A stretch of 64,000 nt of DNA from an uncultured Lachnospiraceae bacterium (GTDB taxonomy: Bacteria > Bacillota > Clostridia > Lachnospirales > Lachnospiraceae): positions 50,513 to 114,512 of the forward strand of contig CAJUMB010000003.1 in NCBI GenBank assembly GCA_910587105.1, written 5' to 3'. A program made the position numbers and the translations under genes. The notes below the pieces were generated by a model that saw nothing but the letters and a program-made list of their open reading frames with translations, was not told where the DNA came from and ran no database searches. Positions 17,120 through 26,117 of the stretch are shown here, one piece after another. Position 1 is the first letter of the stretch. Each line of letters opens with the position of its first letter.

Positions 17120-17791
17120 ATGACAACGAATATTGCAATCGACGGACCTGCCGGGGCAGGAAAGAGCACTATTGCGAAAAGAATTGCCAGGGAGCTGTCC
17201 TTTATCTATGTGGACACCGGAGCTATGTACCGGGCCATGGCTGTTTACCTGCTCCGCCAGAAAATATCAGCACAGGATGCTGACAAGATCGAGGAAGCCT
17301 GTCAGTCAGCAGATATTACCATTACCTATGAAGACGGAGAACAGCAGGTGCTTTTAAACGGCGAAAATGTTACAGGACTTCTCCGGTCAGAAGAAGTGGG
17401 CAATATGGCCTCTGCCAGCGCTCCCAACCTGAAGGTGAGGGAGATGCTGACAGCTCTGCAGAAGAAGCTTGCCAGGGAGGCGGACGTGGTGATGGACGGC
17501 AGAGATATTGGAAGCAAGGTGCTGCCTGATGCAAAGGTGAAGATTTATCTTACTGCCTCTGTGAGAACCCGGGCGCTGCGCAGATACAGCCAGCTGGAAA
17601 AAGAGGGGGTCCAGGTTTCCCTGGAAGAAATCGAAGCTGATATCCAAAAAAGGGATGAACTGGACAAAAACAGGGAAAACTCTCCATTGATCCAGGCAGA
17701 AGATGCAGTGTTGGTGGATTCTTCTGAAATGACCATCGATGAAGTGGTGGAAACAATCCTTACTATTTACAGGCAGAGAGTGTGTACATGA
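17120..17791 (+). CDS. cmk: Cytidylate kinase
   Basis: Phosphorylates CMP and dCMP using ATP. The 223-residue protein has the P-loop IDGPAGAGKSTIAK (about 6-19), VDTGAMYRA (about 31-39), and the CMP-binding GRDIGSKVLPDA segment (about 134-145). CAGGGAG precedes the ATG. It begins the cmk-ispH-rpsA block, a widely conserved clostridial arrangement. Its stop is 1 nt before the ispH start. Confidence 0.97.
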   Translation: MTTNIAIDGPAGAGKSTIAKRIARELSFIYVDTGAMYRAMAVYLLRQKISAQDADKIEEACQSADITITYEDGEQQVLLNGENVTGLLRSEEVGNMASASAPNLKVREMLTALQKKLAREADVVMDGRDIGSKVLPDAKVKIYLTASVRTRALRRYSQLEKEGVQVSLEEIEADIQKRDELDKNRENSPLIQAEDAVLVDSSEMTIDEVVETILTIYRQRVCT

Positions 17792-17792
17792 G

Positions 17793-18647
17793 ATGAAGGT
17801 AAAAGTTGCTGAGACGGCAGGGTTTTGTTTTGGCGTAAAACGGGCAGTTGACCGGGTCTATCAGCTGGCGGAAGAAACCAAAGGAGCCATTTACACATTG
17901 GGGCCGGTGATACACAATGAAGTGGTGGTAGAAGATTTAGAAAGGAAAGGGGTTCGTACCCTGGACAGCCTGCAGGAGCTTGAGCGGCTGGAAAAAGGTT
18001 CTATTGTGGTGATCCGTTCTCATGGAGTGGGACGGGAGATTTATGAAAAAATCCATTCCCTGGGACTTCAATGTGTGGATGTCACCTGTCCGTTCGTGCT
18101 GAAAATCCACCGGATCGTAGAAAAGGAGAGCGGACGGGGAAGAGAGATTTTGATTTTTGGTGATAATTGCCATCCTGAGGTGCAGGGGATCTGTGGCTGG
18201 TGCAGTTCTTGTGCATCTGTGGTGTCAAATGAGGAAGAATTAGGAAATTTTATGGGAAAATTGCACGAAAAATTGTGCACAGTTTCCCAAACGACATTTA
18301 ATTACAACAAATTTAAAGATTTAGTTGAAATTCTGGCAGAAAAGAGTTATGATAATATTGTTTTAAATACAATCTGCGATGCTACTGAGAGAAGGCAGCA
18401 GGAAGCAGGAGCCATAGCCAGTGAGGTAGATACCATGTTGGTCATTGGCGGGAAACAGAGCTCCAATACGCAGAAGCTCTATGAAATATGTAGAAGAGAA
18501 TGTGGAAATACTTACTATATACAGACACTTGTTGACTTGGATTCTGAAATGTTTCGATCCAGTAGTTGCGTAGGTATTACAGCAGGGGCGTCTACCCCCA
18601 ACAAAATTATCGAGGAGGTTCATAAACATGTCAGAACTGAGTTTTGA
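17793..18647 (+). CDS. ispH: 4-hydroxy-3-methylbut-2-enyl diphosphate reductase
   Basis: Last enzyme of the MEP isoprenoid pathway, a [4Fe-4S] enzyme that makes IPP and DMAPP. The 284-residue protein shows three cluster cysteines in GFCFGVKRAV, DVTCPFV and NTICDAT, and the substrate motifs SHGVG, HPEVQG, SQTTFN and ASTPNKIIEEV. ATG 17793 is used because the family begins at this point; a longer frame from 17739 would overlap cmk. In many clostridia ispH is fused to rpsA. Here the two are separate but overlap by 20 nt. Confidence 0.95.
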   Translation: MKVKVAETAGFCFGVKRAVDRVYQLAEETKGAIYTLGPVIHNEVVVEDLERKGVRTLDSLQELERLEKGSIVVIRSHGVGREIYEKIHSLGLQCVDVTCPFVLKIHRIVEKESGRGREILIFGDNCHPEVQGICGWCSSCASVVSNEEELGNFMGKLHEKLCTVSQTTFNYNKFKDLVEILAEKSYDNIVLNTICDATERRQQEAGAIASEVDTMLVIGGKQSSNTQKLYEICRRECGNTYYIQTLVDLDSEMFRSSSCVGITAGASTPNKIIEEVHKHVRTEF

Positions 18648-19767
18648 ACAAATGTTAGACGAATCATTTAAAACAATCAAAAACGGCGAGATCGTGGAAG
18701 GTACAGTAATCGCTGTAAAGGAAGATGAGATTATCCTGAACATTGGCTATAAGTCAGACGGAATCATCACAAAGAATGAATATTCCAATGGCCAGTCTGT
18801 GGACTTGACACAGGTAGTTGAGGTGGGACAGACAATGTCTGCCAAAGTGCTGAAGGTAAATGACGGAGAAGGCCAGGTTCTCCTGACCTATAAACGTCTG
18901 GCTGCTGAGAAGGGCAATAAGCGCCTGGAGGAAGCCTTTGAGAATCAGGAAGTGCTGAAAGCTCCTGTTACACAGGTGCTGGATGGCGGACTGTGTGTAG
19001 TTGTTGACGAGGCAAGGGTATTTATCCCTGCCAGCCTTGTATCCGACACCTATGAAAGAGATCTGACGAAATATGCAGACCAGGAGATTGAGTTTGTAAT
19101 CACAGAGTTCAATCCCAGAAGAAGAAGAATTATCGGTAACAGAAAACAGCTGCTGCTGGCAGAGCGCGCTGAAAAACAAAAAGAACTGATGGCCAGAATT
19201 GCTCCTGGCGATGTGGTGGAAGGTGTAGTCAAGAATGTAACAGACTTCGGTGCCTTTATTGATCTGGGCGGAGCAGACGGACTGCTTCACATTTCAGAAA
19301 TGTCCTGGGGGAGAGTGGATAATCCAAGGAAAGTCTTCCAGGTTGGCGATGAAGTGAAAGTTTTGATCAAGGAGATCAACGGGGATAAGATTGCCCTTAC
19401 ATTGAAATTCGAAGATCAGAATCCTTGGCTGACAGCTGCTGAGAAATATGCGGCAGGCAGCGTAATCAAGGGTAAAGTGGCCAGAATGACTGATTTCGGC
19501 GCATTTATTGAGCTGGAGCCAGGCGTGGATGCACTGCTTCACGTGTCCCAGATTTCCAGAGAGCATGTGGATAAACCCTCCGATGTACTGAAGATCGGAC
19601 AGGAAGTGGAGACGAAAGTCGTTGATTTTAACGGAGAAGACAGGAAGATCAGCCTGAGTATCAAGGCTCTGCAGAATGAGGCAATGCGGGCAGAGGAAGC
19701 AGATTCCGCTGATGTGCAGGAAGATGATGTGCAGGCAGAGACTGCTGCGGCACAGGAAGAAGAATAG
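18628..19767 (+). CDS. rpsA: 30S ribosomal protein S1 (four S1 domains)
   Basis: RNA-binding protein with four S1 OB-fold repeats, at about residues 14-85, 100-165, 185-255 and 270-340. The third and fourth carry the classic DFGAFIDL/DFGAFIEL and LLHISEMSW/LLHVSQIS signatures. The C-terminus is acidic. At 379 residues it is shorter than the six-domain E. coli S1, as usual in Firmicutes. The start has a strong GAGGAGG and lies inside the end of ispH. A strong terminator follows. Confidence 0.95.
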   Translation: MSELSFEQMLDESFKTIKNGEIVEGTVIAVKEDEIILNIGYKSDGIITKNEYSNGQSVDLTQVVEVGQTMSAKVLKVNDGEGQVLLTYKRLAAEKGNKRLEEAFENQEVLKAPVTQVLDGGLCVVVDEARVFIPASLVSDTYERDLTKYADQEIEFVITEFNPRRRRIIGNRKQLLLAERAEKQKELMARIAPGDVVEGVVKNVTDFGAFIDLGGADGLLHISEMSWGRVDNPRKVFQVGDEVKVLIKEINGDKIALTLKFEDQNPWLTAAEKYAAGSVIKGKVARMTDFGAFIELEPGVDALLHVSQISREHVDKPSDVLKIGQEVETKVVDFNGEDRKISLSIKALQNEAMRAEEADSADVQEDDVQAETAAAQEEE

Positions 19768-19779
19768 AGATTTGATGGG

Positions 19780-19828
19780 AACCACTGTGGGGGCCGGTCT
19801 GTGTATCCGGCCTGTGCAGTGGTTTTTT
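19780..19828 (+). terminator. Rho-independent terminator of rpsA
   Basis: AACCACTG (19780-19787) pairs with CAGTGGTT (19817-19824), and GGCCGG/CCGGCC pair inside it. A T6 tail follows. Confidence 0.92.
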
Positions 19829-19865
19829 ATATATTTCTGTTTTTAAGGCACGCTCCAATACAAAG

Positions 19866-19908
19866 AATAAGGAACTGTAAGTAAAGGATTTGCCGACAGC
19901 TCCTTATT
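19866..19908 (-). terminator. Hairpin at the convergent rpsA/exonuclease junction
   Basis: AATAAGGA-ACTGT and ACAG-CTCCTTATT form a stem just past the exonuclease stop. It may end the minus-strand transcript, but the T run is poor. Its outer bases resemble the ends of the palindromic repeat at 10316-10474, so it may instead be a short relative of that element. Confidence 0.45.
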
Positions 19909-19912
19909 CCAT

Positions 19913-20896
19913 CTATAAAATTACACAGAGACAATTCTTAATATAACTATGTATCTGTTCCGCATCTGCAAGAAGCCTTTCTGTACAGAGGAACCGGGTA
20001 AAGCAGTTTTGTGCATCCGCCTGTCTGCGGTAGCGCCTGTCCACGTATGTCCCTACACTTTTATGTACAGCAATATCCTCAGCCGGCAGATAATAATAAT
20101 CTTTATAATTCGGATAATACATCCTGAGATATCCATTCTCCAGATGGAATGTGATTTTTGCCCCATGAGGGTCCCCCGAGACCGTCCACGGTCTGGGACT
20201 GCAGTCCATTGAAAATTCCCGGGGCAATGGCACATCAGGTATCAGGATGCAGGTGAGCGTATCATTTTCCCATTGACATTCCCCCAGCTGAAATTCTCCC
20301 TGAAATAGAGCCGGATACGCCAGCGCCTGAGTACAGCCCAGCAATCCCGTCAAATCCAGCTGATTGTGGAGCAGGATCTGTTTCATCTGGCAGGTTTTTT
20401 TCTCAATCACGTATTTTTTATACACAGCAGCACATTCTTTCCCTGAAATTTCCTCCGGGCGGCAGATGTCCAGATACTGTTCCAGATTGGTCTGGCGCAT
20501 ATGGTCCAGTCCCATGAGTTTCTGATAGGGGTGCAGGGTCCGGTATACATCCAGCTGGCGGCAGTTATCCCAGCTGACAGGGACATTTTGAAACTGGCAG
20601 CGGCCTTTCAGGTAAGGAATGTCAAAGTTGTGTCCGTTGTAATGGACCAGAAAAGGTTTTTCTTTTAGCACATCAGAGAATTTCTCCAGGAGTTCTCTTT
20701 CTTCGGAAGGGTCTTCCAAAAACCACTGCTCCAGAATCCATTTACTTTTTTCATCATTCATTTTTAAAAAGCCGATCAGAAACACCATAGAATTTTTCCA
20801 GGACAGACCTGTGGTCTCAATATCGAAAAACAGCGGATTTTCCAGTAAAAATGCCCCAGGAAGTGGGTAATCCACGTATGATTTTTTGCAGTTCAA
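19913..20896 (-). CDS. Ribonuclease H-like 3'-5' exonuclease domain protein (YprB-like)
   Basis: A 327-residue protein with a DEDD-type exonuclease fold: FFDIETTGLSW (about 23-33) holds the first Asp/Glu pair, HYNGHNFDIPYL (about 92-103) the next Asp, and LLHNQLDLTGLLG the last region. It resembles the B. subtilis YprB family of predicted RNase H-like nucleases. It uses a TTG start (20896-20894) with AGGAGG 9 nt upstream. It is transcribed divergently from rnfC and convergently to rpsA. The natural substrate is unknown. Confidence 0.8.
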   Translation of the reverse strand: MNCKKSYVDYPLPGAFLLENPLFFDIETTGLSWKNSMVFLIGFLKMNDEKSKWILEQWFLEDPSEERELLEKFSDVLKEKPFLVHYNGHNFDIPYLKGRCQFQNVPVSWDNCRQLDVYRTLHPYQKLMGLDHMRQTNLEQYLDICRPEEISGKECAAVYKKYVIEKKTCQMKQILLHNQLDLTGLLGCTQALAYPALFQGEFQLGECQWENDTLTCILIPDVPLPREFSMDCSPRPWTVSGDPHGAKITFHLENGYLRMYYPNYKDYYYLPAEDIAVHKSVGTYVDRRYRRQADAQNCFTRFLCTERLLADAEQIHSYIKNCLCVIL

Positions 20897-20954
20897 CGAA
20901 AAATTCCTCCTTTTTTTAAATTATATCGCAAAAAATTGAAATAATGTAGTGATT

Positions 20955-20977
20955 TTTTCCGCATTTTCTAGTATTAT
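20955..20977 (+). promoter_or_regulatory. Possible rnf promoter
   Basis: TATTAT (20972-20977) in an AT-rich tract, with a weak -35 (GTGATT) 17 bp upstream, about 40 bp before the rnfC ribosome binding site. This is the only reasonable candidate in the 120-bp divergent spacer for the plus strand. Confidence 0.4.
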
Positions 20978-21018
20978 ATATATATGTAGTAAGTATGGTA
21001 AAAGAAGGAGGAGAAGCA

Positions 21019-22341
21019 ATGGGACTTTTGACGTTTAAAGGCGGTGTTCATCCTTACGATGGAAAAGAACTGTCGAAGGACAAGCCAATCAAGTCAGTTT
21101 TGCCCAAAGGAGATTTGGTCTATCTGTTATCGCAGCATATCGGCGCTCCTGCCAAGCCAATTGTGGCAAAGGGAGACCGGGTTCTGGTGGGACAGCAAAT
21201 TGCAGAGCCGGGCGGCTTTGTGTCCTCACCAGTACATGCATCGGTATCCGGTACAGTGAAGGCGATAGAGCCACATCTCACAGTAACTGGAGCTATGGTG
21301 CCAGCCATTGTAGTGGAGAACGACAATAAGTATGAAGAGGTGGAGTTCTCCAGCGTGGAAAAGGTGGAAGACCTGTCGAAAGAAGAAGTGCTCAAGCGCA
21401 TTCAAGAAGGCGGCGTAGTAGGTATGGGGGGCGCAGGTTTCCCCACACATGTAAAGTTATCACCGAAGGAACCGGAGAAAATTGATCATATACTGATTAA
21501 CGGTGCGGAGTGTGAGCCGTATCTTACTTCGGATTACCGCAGGATGATGGAGGAGCCCCAGTTAATTGTTGCCGGGCTGAAAGTGATTCTCTATCTGTTC
21601 GATAAGGCAAAAGGCTTTATCTGTATTGAGGATAATAAACCGGACTGTATCCGCAAAATGGAGGAATTGGTAAAGAATGAGCCCCGCATTGAGGTGAAGG
21701 CACTGCAGACCAAGTACCCCCAGGGTGCAGAGCGTTCATTGATCTATGCCACAACCGGCAGAGAGGTAAATTCCGGCATGCTGCCTGCCGATGCAGGATG
21801 CGTGGTGGATAACTCGGATACAGCAGTTGCCATTTATAAAGCCGTAATTTTGGGAAGACCTTTGATGCATAAAGTTGTGACGGTTACCGGAGATGCCATC
21901 GCTGCGCCTCAGAACTTTGCCGTGTGCACGGGTATGATTTATGAGGAACTGGTGGAAGAAGCAGGCGGTTTCAAGACTCAGCCGGAGAAGATCATTTCCG
22001 GAGGTCCTATGATGGGACAGGGACTGTATTCCATGCAGGTACCGGTGACAAAGAGTTCATCTGCCCTGCTGTGCCTGACAAAAGATGAGGTATCTGCTTC
22101 TGCAGAGACGGCGTGTATCAACTGCGGAAGGTGTGTTTCTGTCTGTCCGGCTCATCTGGTTCCCTCCAGGCTGGCTACATATTCGAATCACCAGAATGAA
22201 GAGGCGTTTGTCAAATGGGAAGGCATGGAATGTGTGGCTTGTGGATGCTGTAGTTTCACCTGTCCTGCAAAACGGCATTTGACCCAGTCCATCAAATCCA
22301 TGCGTATGATGGTGCTGAACAATCGGAAGAAGAAAGCATAG
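21019..22341 (+). CDS. rnfC: Rnf electron transport complex subunit C
   Basis: RnfC is the peripheral NADH-facing subunit of the ion-translocating ferredoxin:NAD+ oxidoreductase. The 440-residue protein starts TFKGGVHPYDGKELSKD, has the NADH/FMN-binding VVGMGGAGFPTHVKL (about 136-150) and two [4Fe-4S] motifs CINCGRCVSVCP and CVACGCCSFTCP near the C-terminus. ATG 21019 has AAGGAGGAG directly upstream; the ATG at 20995 does not. First gene of rnfCDGEAB. Confidence 0.97.
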   Translation: MGLLTFKGGVHPYDGKELSKDKPIKSVLPKGDLVYLLSQHIGAPAKPIVAKGDRVLVGQQIAEPGGFVSSPVHASVSGTVKAIEPHLTVTGAMVPAIVVENDNKYEEVEFSSVEKVEDLSKEEVLKRIQEGGVVGMGGAGFPTHVKLSPKEPEKIDHILINGAECEPYLTSDYRRMMEEPQLIVAGLKVILYLFDKAKGFICIEDNKPDCIRKMEELVKNEPRIEVKALQTKYPQGAERSLIYATTGREVNSGMLPADAGCVVDNSDTAVAIYKAVILGRPLMHKVVTVTGDAIAAPQNFAVCTGMIYEELVEEAGGFKTQPEKIISGGPMMGQGLYSMQVPVTKSSSALLCLTKDEVSASAETACINCGRCVSVCPAHLVPSRLATYSNHQNEEAFVKWEGMECVACGCCSFTCPAKRHLTQSIKSMRMMVLNNRKKKA

Positions 22342-22359
22342 AGGAGGAGGATAAGAAAC

Positions 22360-23331
22360 ATGAGTGATTTATATAACGTATCATCTTCACCTCATGTAAG
22401 GTCCAAGGTGAACACAAGCAATTTGATGCTGATGGTAGTCATTGCCCTGCTGCCGGCCAGCTTATTTGGAGTCTATAATTTTGGACTTCGGGCCTTATTG
22501 ATCATTCTTATATCTGTGGCGTCCTGTGTGGCAACCGAATGGATATATAAGAAAGCTATGAAGCAGACAATTACAATCGGAGATTACAGTGCAGTGGTAA
22601 CTGGTATTCTCCTGGCATTGAATATGCCTCCGGCCATATCTCTGTGGATACCGGCTCTGGGCGGTGTTTTTGCCATTTTGGTTGTAAAGCAGCTTTTCGG
22701 CGGATTGGGACAGAATTTTATGAATCCGGCCCTGGCAGGCAGATGCTTTTTGATGATTTCCTTTACAGGGAAAATGACAAGTTTTGTACTTCCCTCCGGA
22801 GCTTCCAGCAAAGTGGTAGTAGATGCTGTCACTGGTGCAACTCCTCTGGCTAGCTTAAAGGCAGGAGAGAGTGTGGATGTACTCAGTATGTTTGTGGGAA
22901 ATATCCAGGGAACCATAGGCGAGACTTCCGTAATTGCCATTTTAATCGGTGCAGCGTTCCTGCTGGCTATGAAAGTCATTGATTTACGGATTCCGCTTAC
23001 TTACATAGGGAGTTTCACAATTTTTATCGCCATTTATTCTATAGCTGGCAGAGGCGGACTGGATGTAAATTATATTGCGGCTCATCTTTGCGGCGGCGGT
23101 CTGATGCTGGGTGCGTGGTTTATGGCCACTGACTATGTGACAACGCCCATTACAAAGAACGGACAGCTGGTATATGGCTGCCTGCTGGGAATCGTCACGG
23201 CTGTATTCCGTCTGTTCGGCGGTTCTGCAGAAGGCGTATCCTATGCGATTATTTTCTGTAACCTGTTGATTCCGTTGATTGAGCGTGTCACCATTCCTAC
23301 GGCTCTGGGAAAAGGAGGGCAGAAGGCATGA
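22360..23331 (+). CDS. rnfD: Rnf complex subunit D
   Basis: Membrane subunit of Rnf with covalently bound FMN. The 323-residue protein has about nine to ten transmembrane helices. The flavinylation site is in the DAVTGATPLA segment (about 155-164; the Thr is the attachment residue). NPALAGRCFL and the TDYVTTPITKNGQLVYG stretch are family hallmarks. Ends 4 nt inside the rnfG start, so the two are translationally coupled. Confidence 0.96.
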   Translation: MSDLYNVSSSPHVRSKVNTSNLMLMVVIALLPASLFGVYNFGLRALLIILISVASCVATEWIYKKAMKQTITIGDYSAVVTGILLALNMPPAISLWIPALGGVFAILVVKQLFGGLGQNFMNPALAGRCFLMISFTGKMTSFVLPSGASSKVVVDAVTGATPLASLKAGESVDVLSMFVGNIQGTIGETSVIAILIGAAFLLAMKVIDLRIPLTYIGSFTIFIAIYSIAGRGGLDVNYIAAHLCGGGLMLGAWFMATDYVTTPITKNGQLVYGCLLGIVTAVFRLFGGSAEGVSYAIIFCNLLIPLIERVTIPTALGKGGQKA

Positions 23332-23936
23332 AAAATACCATTTTAAAAGATACTCTTGCTCTGGTGCTGATTACCCTGGTTGCAGGGGCGGCTCTGGGCG
23401 GCGTTTATACCATCACGGCTGATCCCATTGCCCATCAGAATCAGCTGGCAAAGGATGAAGCATATAAAGCGGTATTTGCGGATGCAGATACTTTTGAAGT
23501 GATTATTGACCAGGAAGATGCCCAGCTGGAGGCATATCTGGATGAAAATGGTTATCCGGCGCAGACCATCAATGAAGTTGTGCAGGCTATGGACAGCAGC
23601 GGCAGTCCCCTTGGATATGCCTTCACCGTAACCACTTCCGAAGGTTATGGCGGTGATATTCAGTTTGCTATGGGCGTGAAAGATGACCAGACATTAAACG
23701 GAATCTCTATTCTTTCCATCAGTGAGACCGCAGGTCTTGGTATGAAGGCAGATACGGATGAATTCAAAGGCCAGTTTGCCGATAAAAATGTGGAAGCGTT
23801 CCAGTATACCAAAAACGGCGCTTCTGCGGACAATGAGATTGACGCGTTGAGCGGTGCTACCATTACCACCAATGCTGTGGTAAATGGCGTAAATGCCGGG
23901 TTGTGTGCATTTGCTTATCAGAAAGGGGGAAATTAG
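23328..23936 (+). CDS. rnfG: Rnf complex subunit G
   Basis: RnfG carries covalent FMN on the outer face of the membrane. The 202-residue protein has one N-terminal transmembrane helix (about 8-30) and the FMN_bind domain ending with the attachment motif DALSGATITTNAVV. ATGA overlap with rnfD; rnfE starts 3 nt after its stop. Confidence 0.96.
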   Translation: MKNTILKDTLALVLITLVAGAALGGVYTITADPIAHQNQLAKDEAYKAVFADADTFEVIIDQEDAQLEAYLDENGYPAQTINEVVQAMDSSGSPLGYAFTVTTSEGYGGDIQFAMGVKDDQTLNGISILSISETAGLGMKADTDEFKGQFADKNVEAFQYTKNGASADNEIDALSGATITTNAVVNGVNAGLCAFAYQKGGN

Positions 23937-23939
23937 ACC

Positions 23940-24632
23940 ATGCAGAAAAATACACCTGCGGAACGGTTATATAATGGTATTATAGGGGAAAATCCCACAT
24001 TCGCCCTGATGCTGGGTATGTGTCCCACACTGGCGGTTACCACATCCGGAATCAATGGTATCGGCATGGGGCTGACCACCACGGTAATCCTGACGATGTC
24101 AAATATGCTGATTTCTATCCTGCGTAAAGCGATTCCCGATAAGGTGCGTATGCCTGCATTTATCGTGGTAGTGGCTTCTTTCGTGACGATTGTGCAGTTC
24201 TTACTGCAGGGTTTTCTGCCCAGCCTGAATGCTGCTCTGGGAATCTATATTCCTTTGATCGTGGTGAACTGTATTATTTTGGGGCGTGCTGAGTCATATG
24301 CATCTAAGAATAAAGTGATTCCCTCTATTTTTGACGGTATCGGTATGGGGCTGGGATTTACTCTCTCCATCACTCTGCTGGGGCTGCTTCGTGAGTTCCT
24401 TGGAGCCGGAACGTTATTTAATGTGGATATCCTTGGCAAAGTAGGCTATGAGCCCATTACTATTTTTATCCTGGCTCCTGGTGCATTCCTGGTGCTGGCT
24501 TTTATGGCTGCTTTCCAGAACAAGTTTAATCTGGGAGCTGCGAAAAGGGGAATCGATCCCAGTAACTCAGTTAGCTGCGGAGCAAGCTGTGCAAGCTGCG
24601 GAAATACCATGTGCAAGGGAAGGAGATCGTAG
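23940..24632 (+). CDS. rnfE: Rnf complex subunit E
   Basis: Six-helix integral membrane subunit of Rnf, homologous to NqrD. The 230-residue protein starts with the family segment NGIIGENPTFALMLGMCPTLAVT, whose Cys is conserved and thought to help hold an iron centre between RnfA and RnfE. The C-terminus is a Cys-rich tail (CGASCASCGNTMC), longer than in proteobacterial RnfE and of unknown use. It lies between rnfG and rnfA in the standard order. Confidence 0.95.
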   Translation: MQKNTPAERLYNGIIGENPTFALMLGMCPTLAVTTSGINGIGMGLTTTVILTMSNMLISILRKAIPDKVRMPAFIVVVASFVTIVQFLLQGFLPSLNAALGIYIPLIVVNCIILGRAESYASKNKVIPSIFDGIGMGLGFTLSITLLGLLREFLGAGTLFNVDILGKVGYEPITIFILAPGAFLVLAFMAAFQNKFNLGAAKRGIDPSNSVSCGASCASCGNTMCKGRRS

Positions 24633-24637
24633 AGTAA

Positions 24638-25213
24638 ATGAAAGAATTATTAATTATCGCCATTGGCTCTGCCATGGTTAATAATGTAGTATTGAGCCAG
24701 TTCCTGGGACTGTGTCCGTTCTTTGGGGTTTCCAAGAAGATCGACACGGCTGCAGGTATGGGCGGGGCGGTTATCTTTGTTATTACCCTGTCATCCTTTG
24801 TAGTGAGTTTAATCTATAAGTTTATATTGGTCCCGACCAACAGTACATATCTACAGACCATTGTGTTTATTTTGATTATTGCTGCCCTGGTGCAGTTTGT
24901 GGAAATGTTTTTAAAGAAGGCAATGCCCCCGCTGTATCAGAGTCTGGGTGTGTACCTTCCTCTGATCACAACCAACTGTGCAGTATTGGGTGTGGCTCTG
25001 ACAAACGTACAGAAAGAGTATGGAATTTTAAGCAGTACGATCAATGGACTGGCAACAGCAGTGGGATTCTGTATTGCTATCGTGATTCTGGCCGGATTGA
25101 GAGAGAAAATGGAAACTAACGATATTCCGAAATCATTTCAGGGATTTCCTCACGTGCTGCTGACAGCTTGTCTGATGGCAATCGCATTTTTCGGATTCTC
25201 GGGATTAATTTAA
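24638..25213 (+). CDS. rnfA: Rnf complex subunit A
   Basis: Six-helix membrane subunit homologous to NqrE, paired with RnfE. The 191-residue protein has NNVVLSQFLGLCPFFGVSKK near the N-terminus and TTNCAVLGVAL in the middle; both conserved Cys residues are kept. It starts 5 nt after rnfE and precedes rnfB. Confidence 0.96.
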   Translation: MKELLIIAIGSAMVNNVVLSQFLGLCPFFGVSKKIDTAAGMGGAVIFVITLSSFVVSLIYKFILVPTNSTYLQTIVFILIIAALVQFVEMFLKKAMPPLYQSLGVYLPLITTNCAVLGVALTNVQKEYGILSSTINGLATAVGFCIAIVILAGLREKMETNDIPKSFQGFPHVLLTACLMAIAFFGFSGLI

Positions 25214-25223
25214 GGAGGCGGAA

Positions 25224-26006
25224 ATGGGTATAGTAATAGCGGCTTTATTAGTAGGCGGAACCGGACTCTTTATCGGATTATTCCTGGGAGTTGCAGGTGT
25301 GAAATTCGCCGTTGAAGTAGATGAAAAGGAAGTAGCTGTCCGCGAAGTTCTGCCGGGAAATAACTGCGGCGGATGTGGTTATGCCGGATGTGACGGCCTG
25401 GCTGCGGCAATTGCCAAAGGTGAGGCCCCAGTGGGTGCCTGTCCTGTGGGCGGAGAACCGGTGGCACAGGAGATTGCCGCCATTATGGGCCAGGAAGTAG
25501 GCGAGAGTGTCCGGGAAGTGGCATTTGTGAAGTGCGGCGGCGATTGCGAAACAGCTAAGGAAGATTATACTTATACAGGTGTCCAGGACTGTGAGATGAT
25601 GGCATTTGTGCCCTCCGGTGGCGCGAAAAAGTGTGCTCACGGCTGTCTGGGGTATGGCTCCTGTGTAAAAGTCTGCGGATTTGATGCCATACATATTATC
25701 AATGGAATCGCTGTAGTAGATAAAGAAGCATGTAAAGCCTGCGGAAAATGTGTGGATAAATGTCCGAAGCATTTGATTGAGCTGGTGCCTTATGATCAGA
25801 CAACTTTTGTGCACTGCAGCTCGAAAGACAAAGGAAAAGTGGTTACTAACAGCTGTGAGATCGGCTGTATCGGCTGTAAGAAGTGTGAGAAAGCATGTCC
25901 GTCAGATGCTATTAAGGTTACGGATTTTGTGGCTCATATTGATTACAGTAAATGTACAAACTGCGGTACTTGTAAAGATACCTGTCCGCGGCATGTAATT
26001 ATTTAA
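25224..26006 (+). CDS. rnfB: Rnf complex subunit B (ferredoxin-oxidising Fe-S subunit)
   Basis: RnfB takes electrons from reduced ferredoxin. The 260-residue protein has an N-terminal membrane helix (about 4-25), the Fe-S domain NNCGGCGYAGCDGLA (about 48-62) with the downstream ACPVGG Cys, and further ferredoxin-type clusters (CGKCVDKCP, CKKCEKACP, CGTCKDTCP). An AAGGAGG precedes the ATG. Last gene of the operon; a terminator follows. Confidence 0.96.
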   Translation: MGIVIAALLVGGTGLFIGLFLGVAGVKFAVEVDEKEVAVREVLPGNNCGGCGYAGCDGLAAAIAKGEAPVGACPVGGEPVAQEIAAIMGQEVGESVREVAFVKCGGDCETAKEDYTYTGVQDCEMMAFVPSGGAKKCAHGCLGYGSCVKVCGFDAIHIINGIAVVDKEACKACGKCVDKCPKHLIELVPYDQTTFVHCSSKDKGKVVTNSCEIGCIGCKKCEKACPSDAIKVTDFVAHIDYSKCTNCGTCKDTCPRHVII

Positions 26007-26047
26007 TGTAATTTTATTAGTGTGCTGGCCATATAACATGTGGCAGC

Positions 26048-26088
26048 AGAAAGAAGTCCTAGAGCGCTGCCTTTGGGACTTTTTTCTG
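26048..26088 (+). terminator. Rho-independent terminator of the rnf operon
   Basis: AAGTCC (26054-26059) pairs with GGACTT (26076-26081), extended by AGAAAG/TTTTCT outside, with a T-rich tail. Confidence 0.82.
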
Positions 26089-26117
26089 TTTCTGGGATGA
26101 GAAAGGGAATATTAATA

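Noticed and set aside
26040..26117. Extended start of the propeller-like protein
   Set aside because: The extra 26 codons lie across the rnf terminator and precede a clear signal peptide with its own start.
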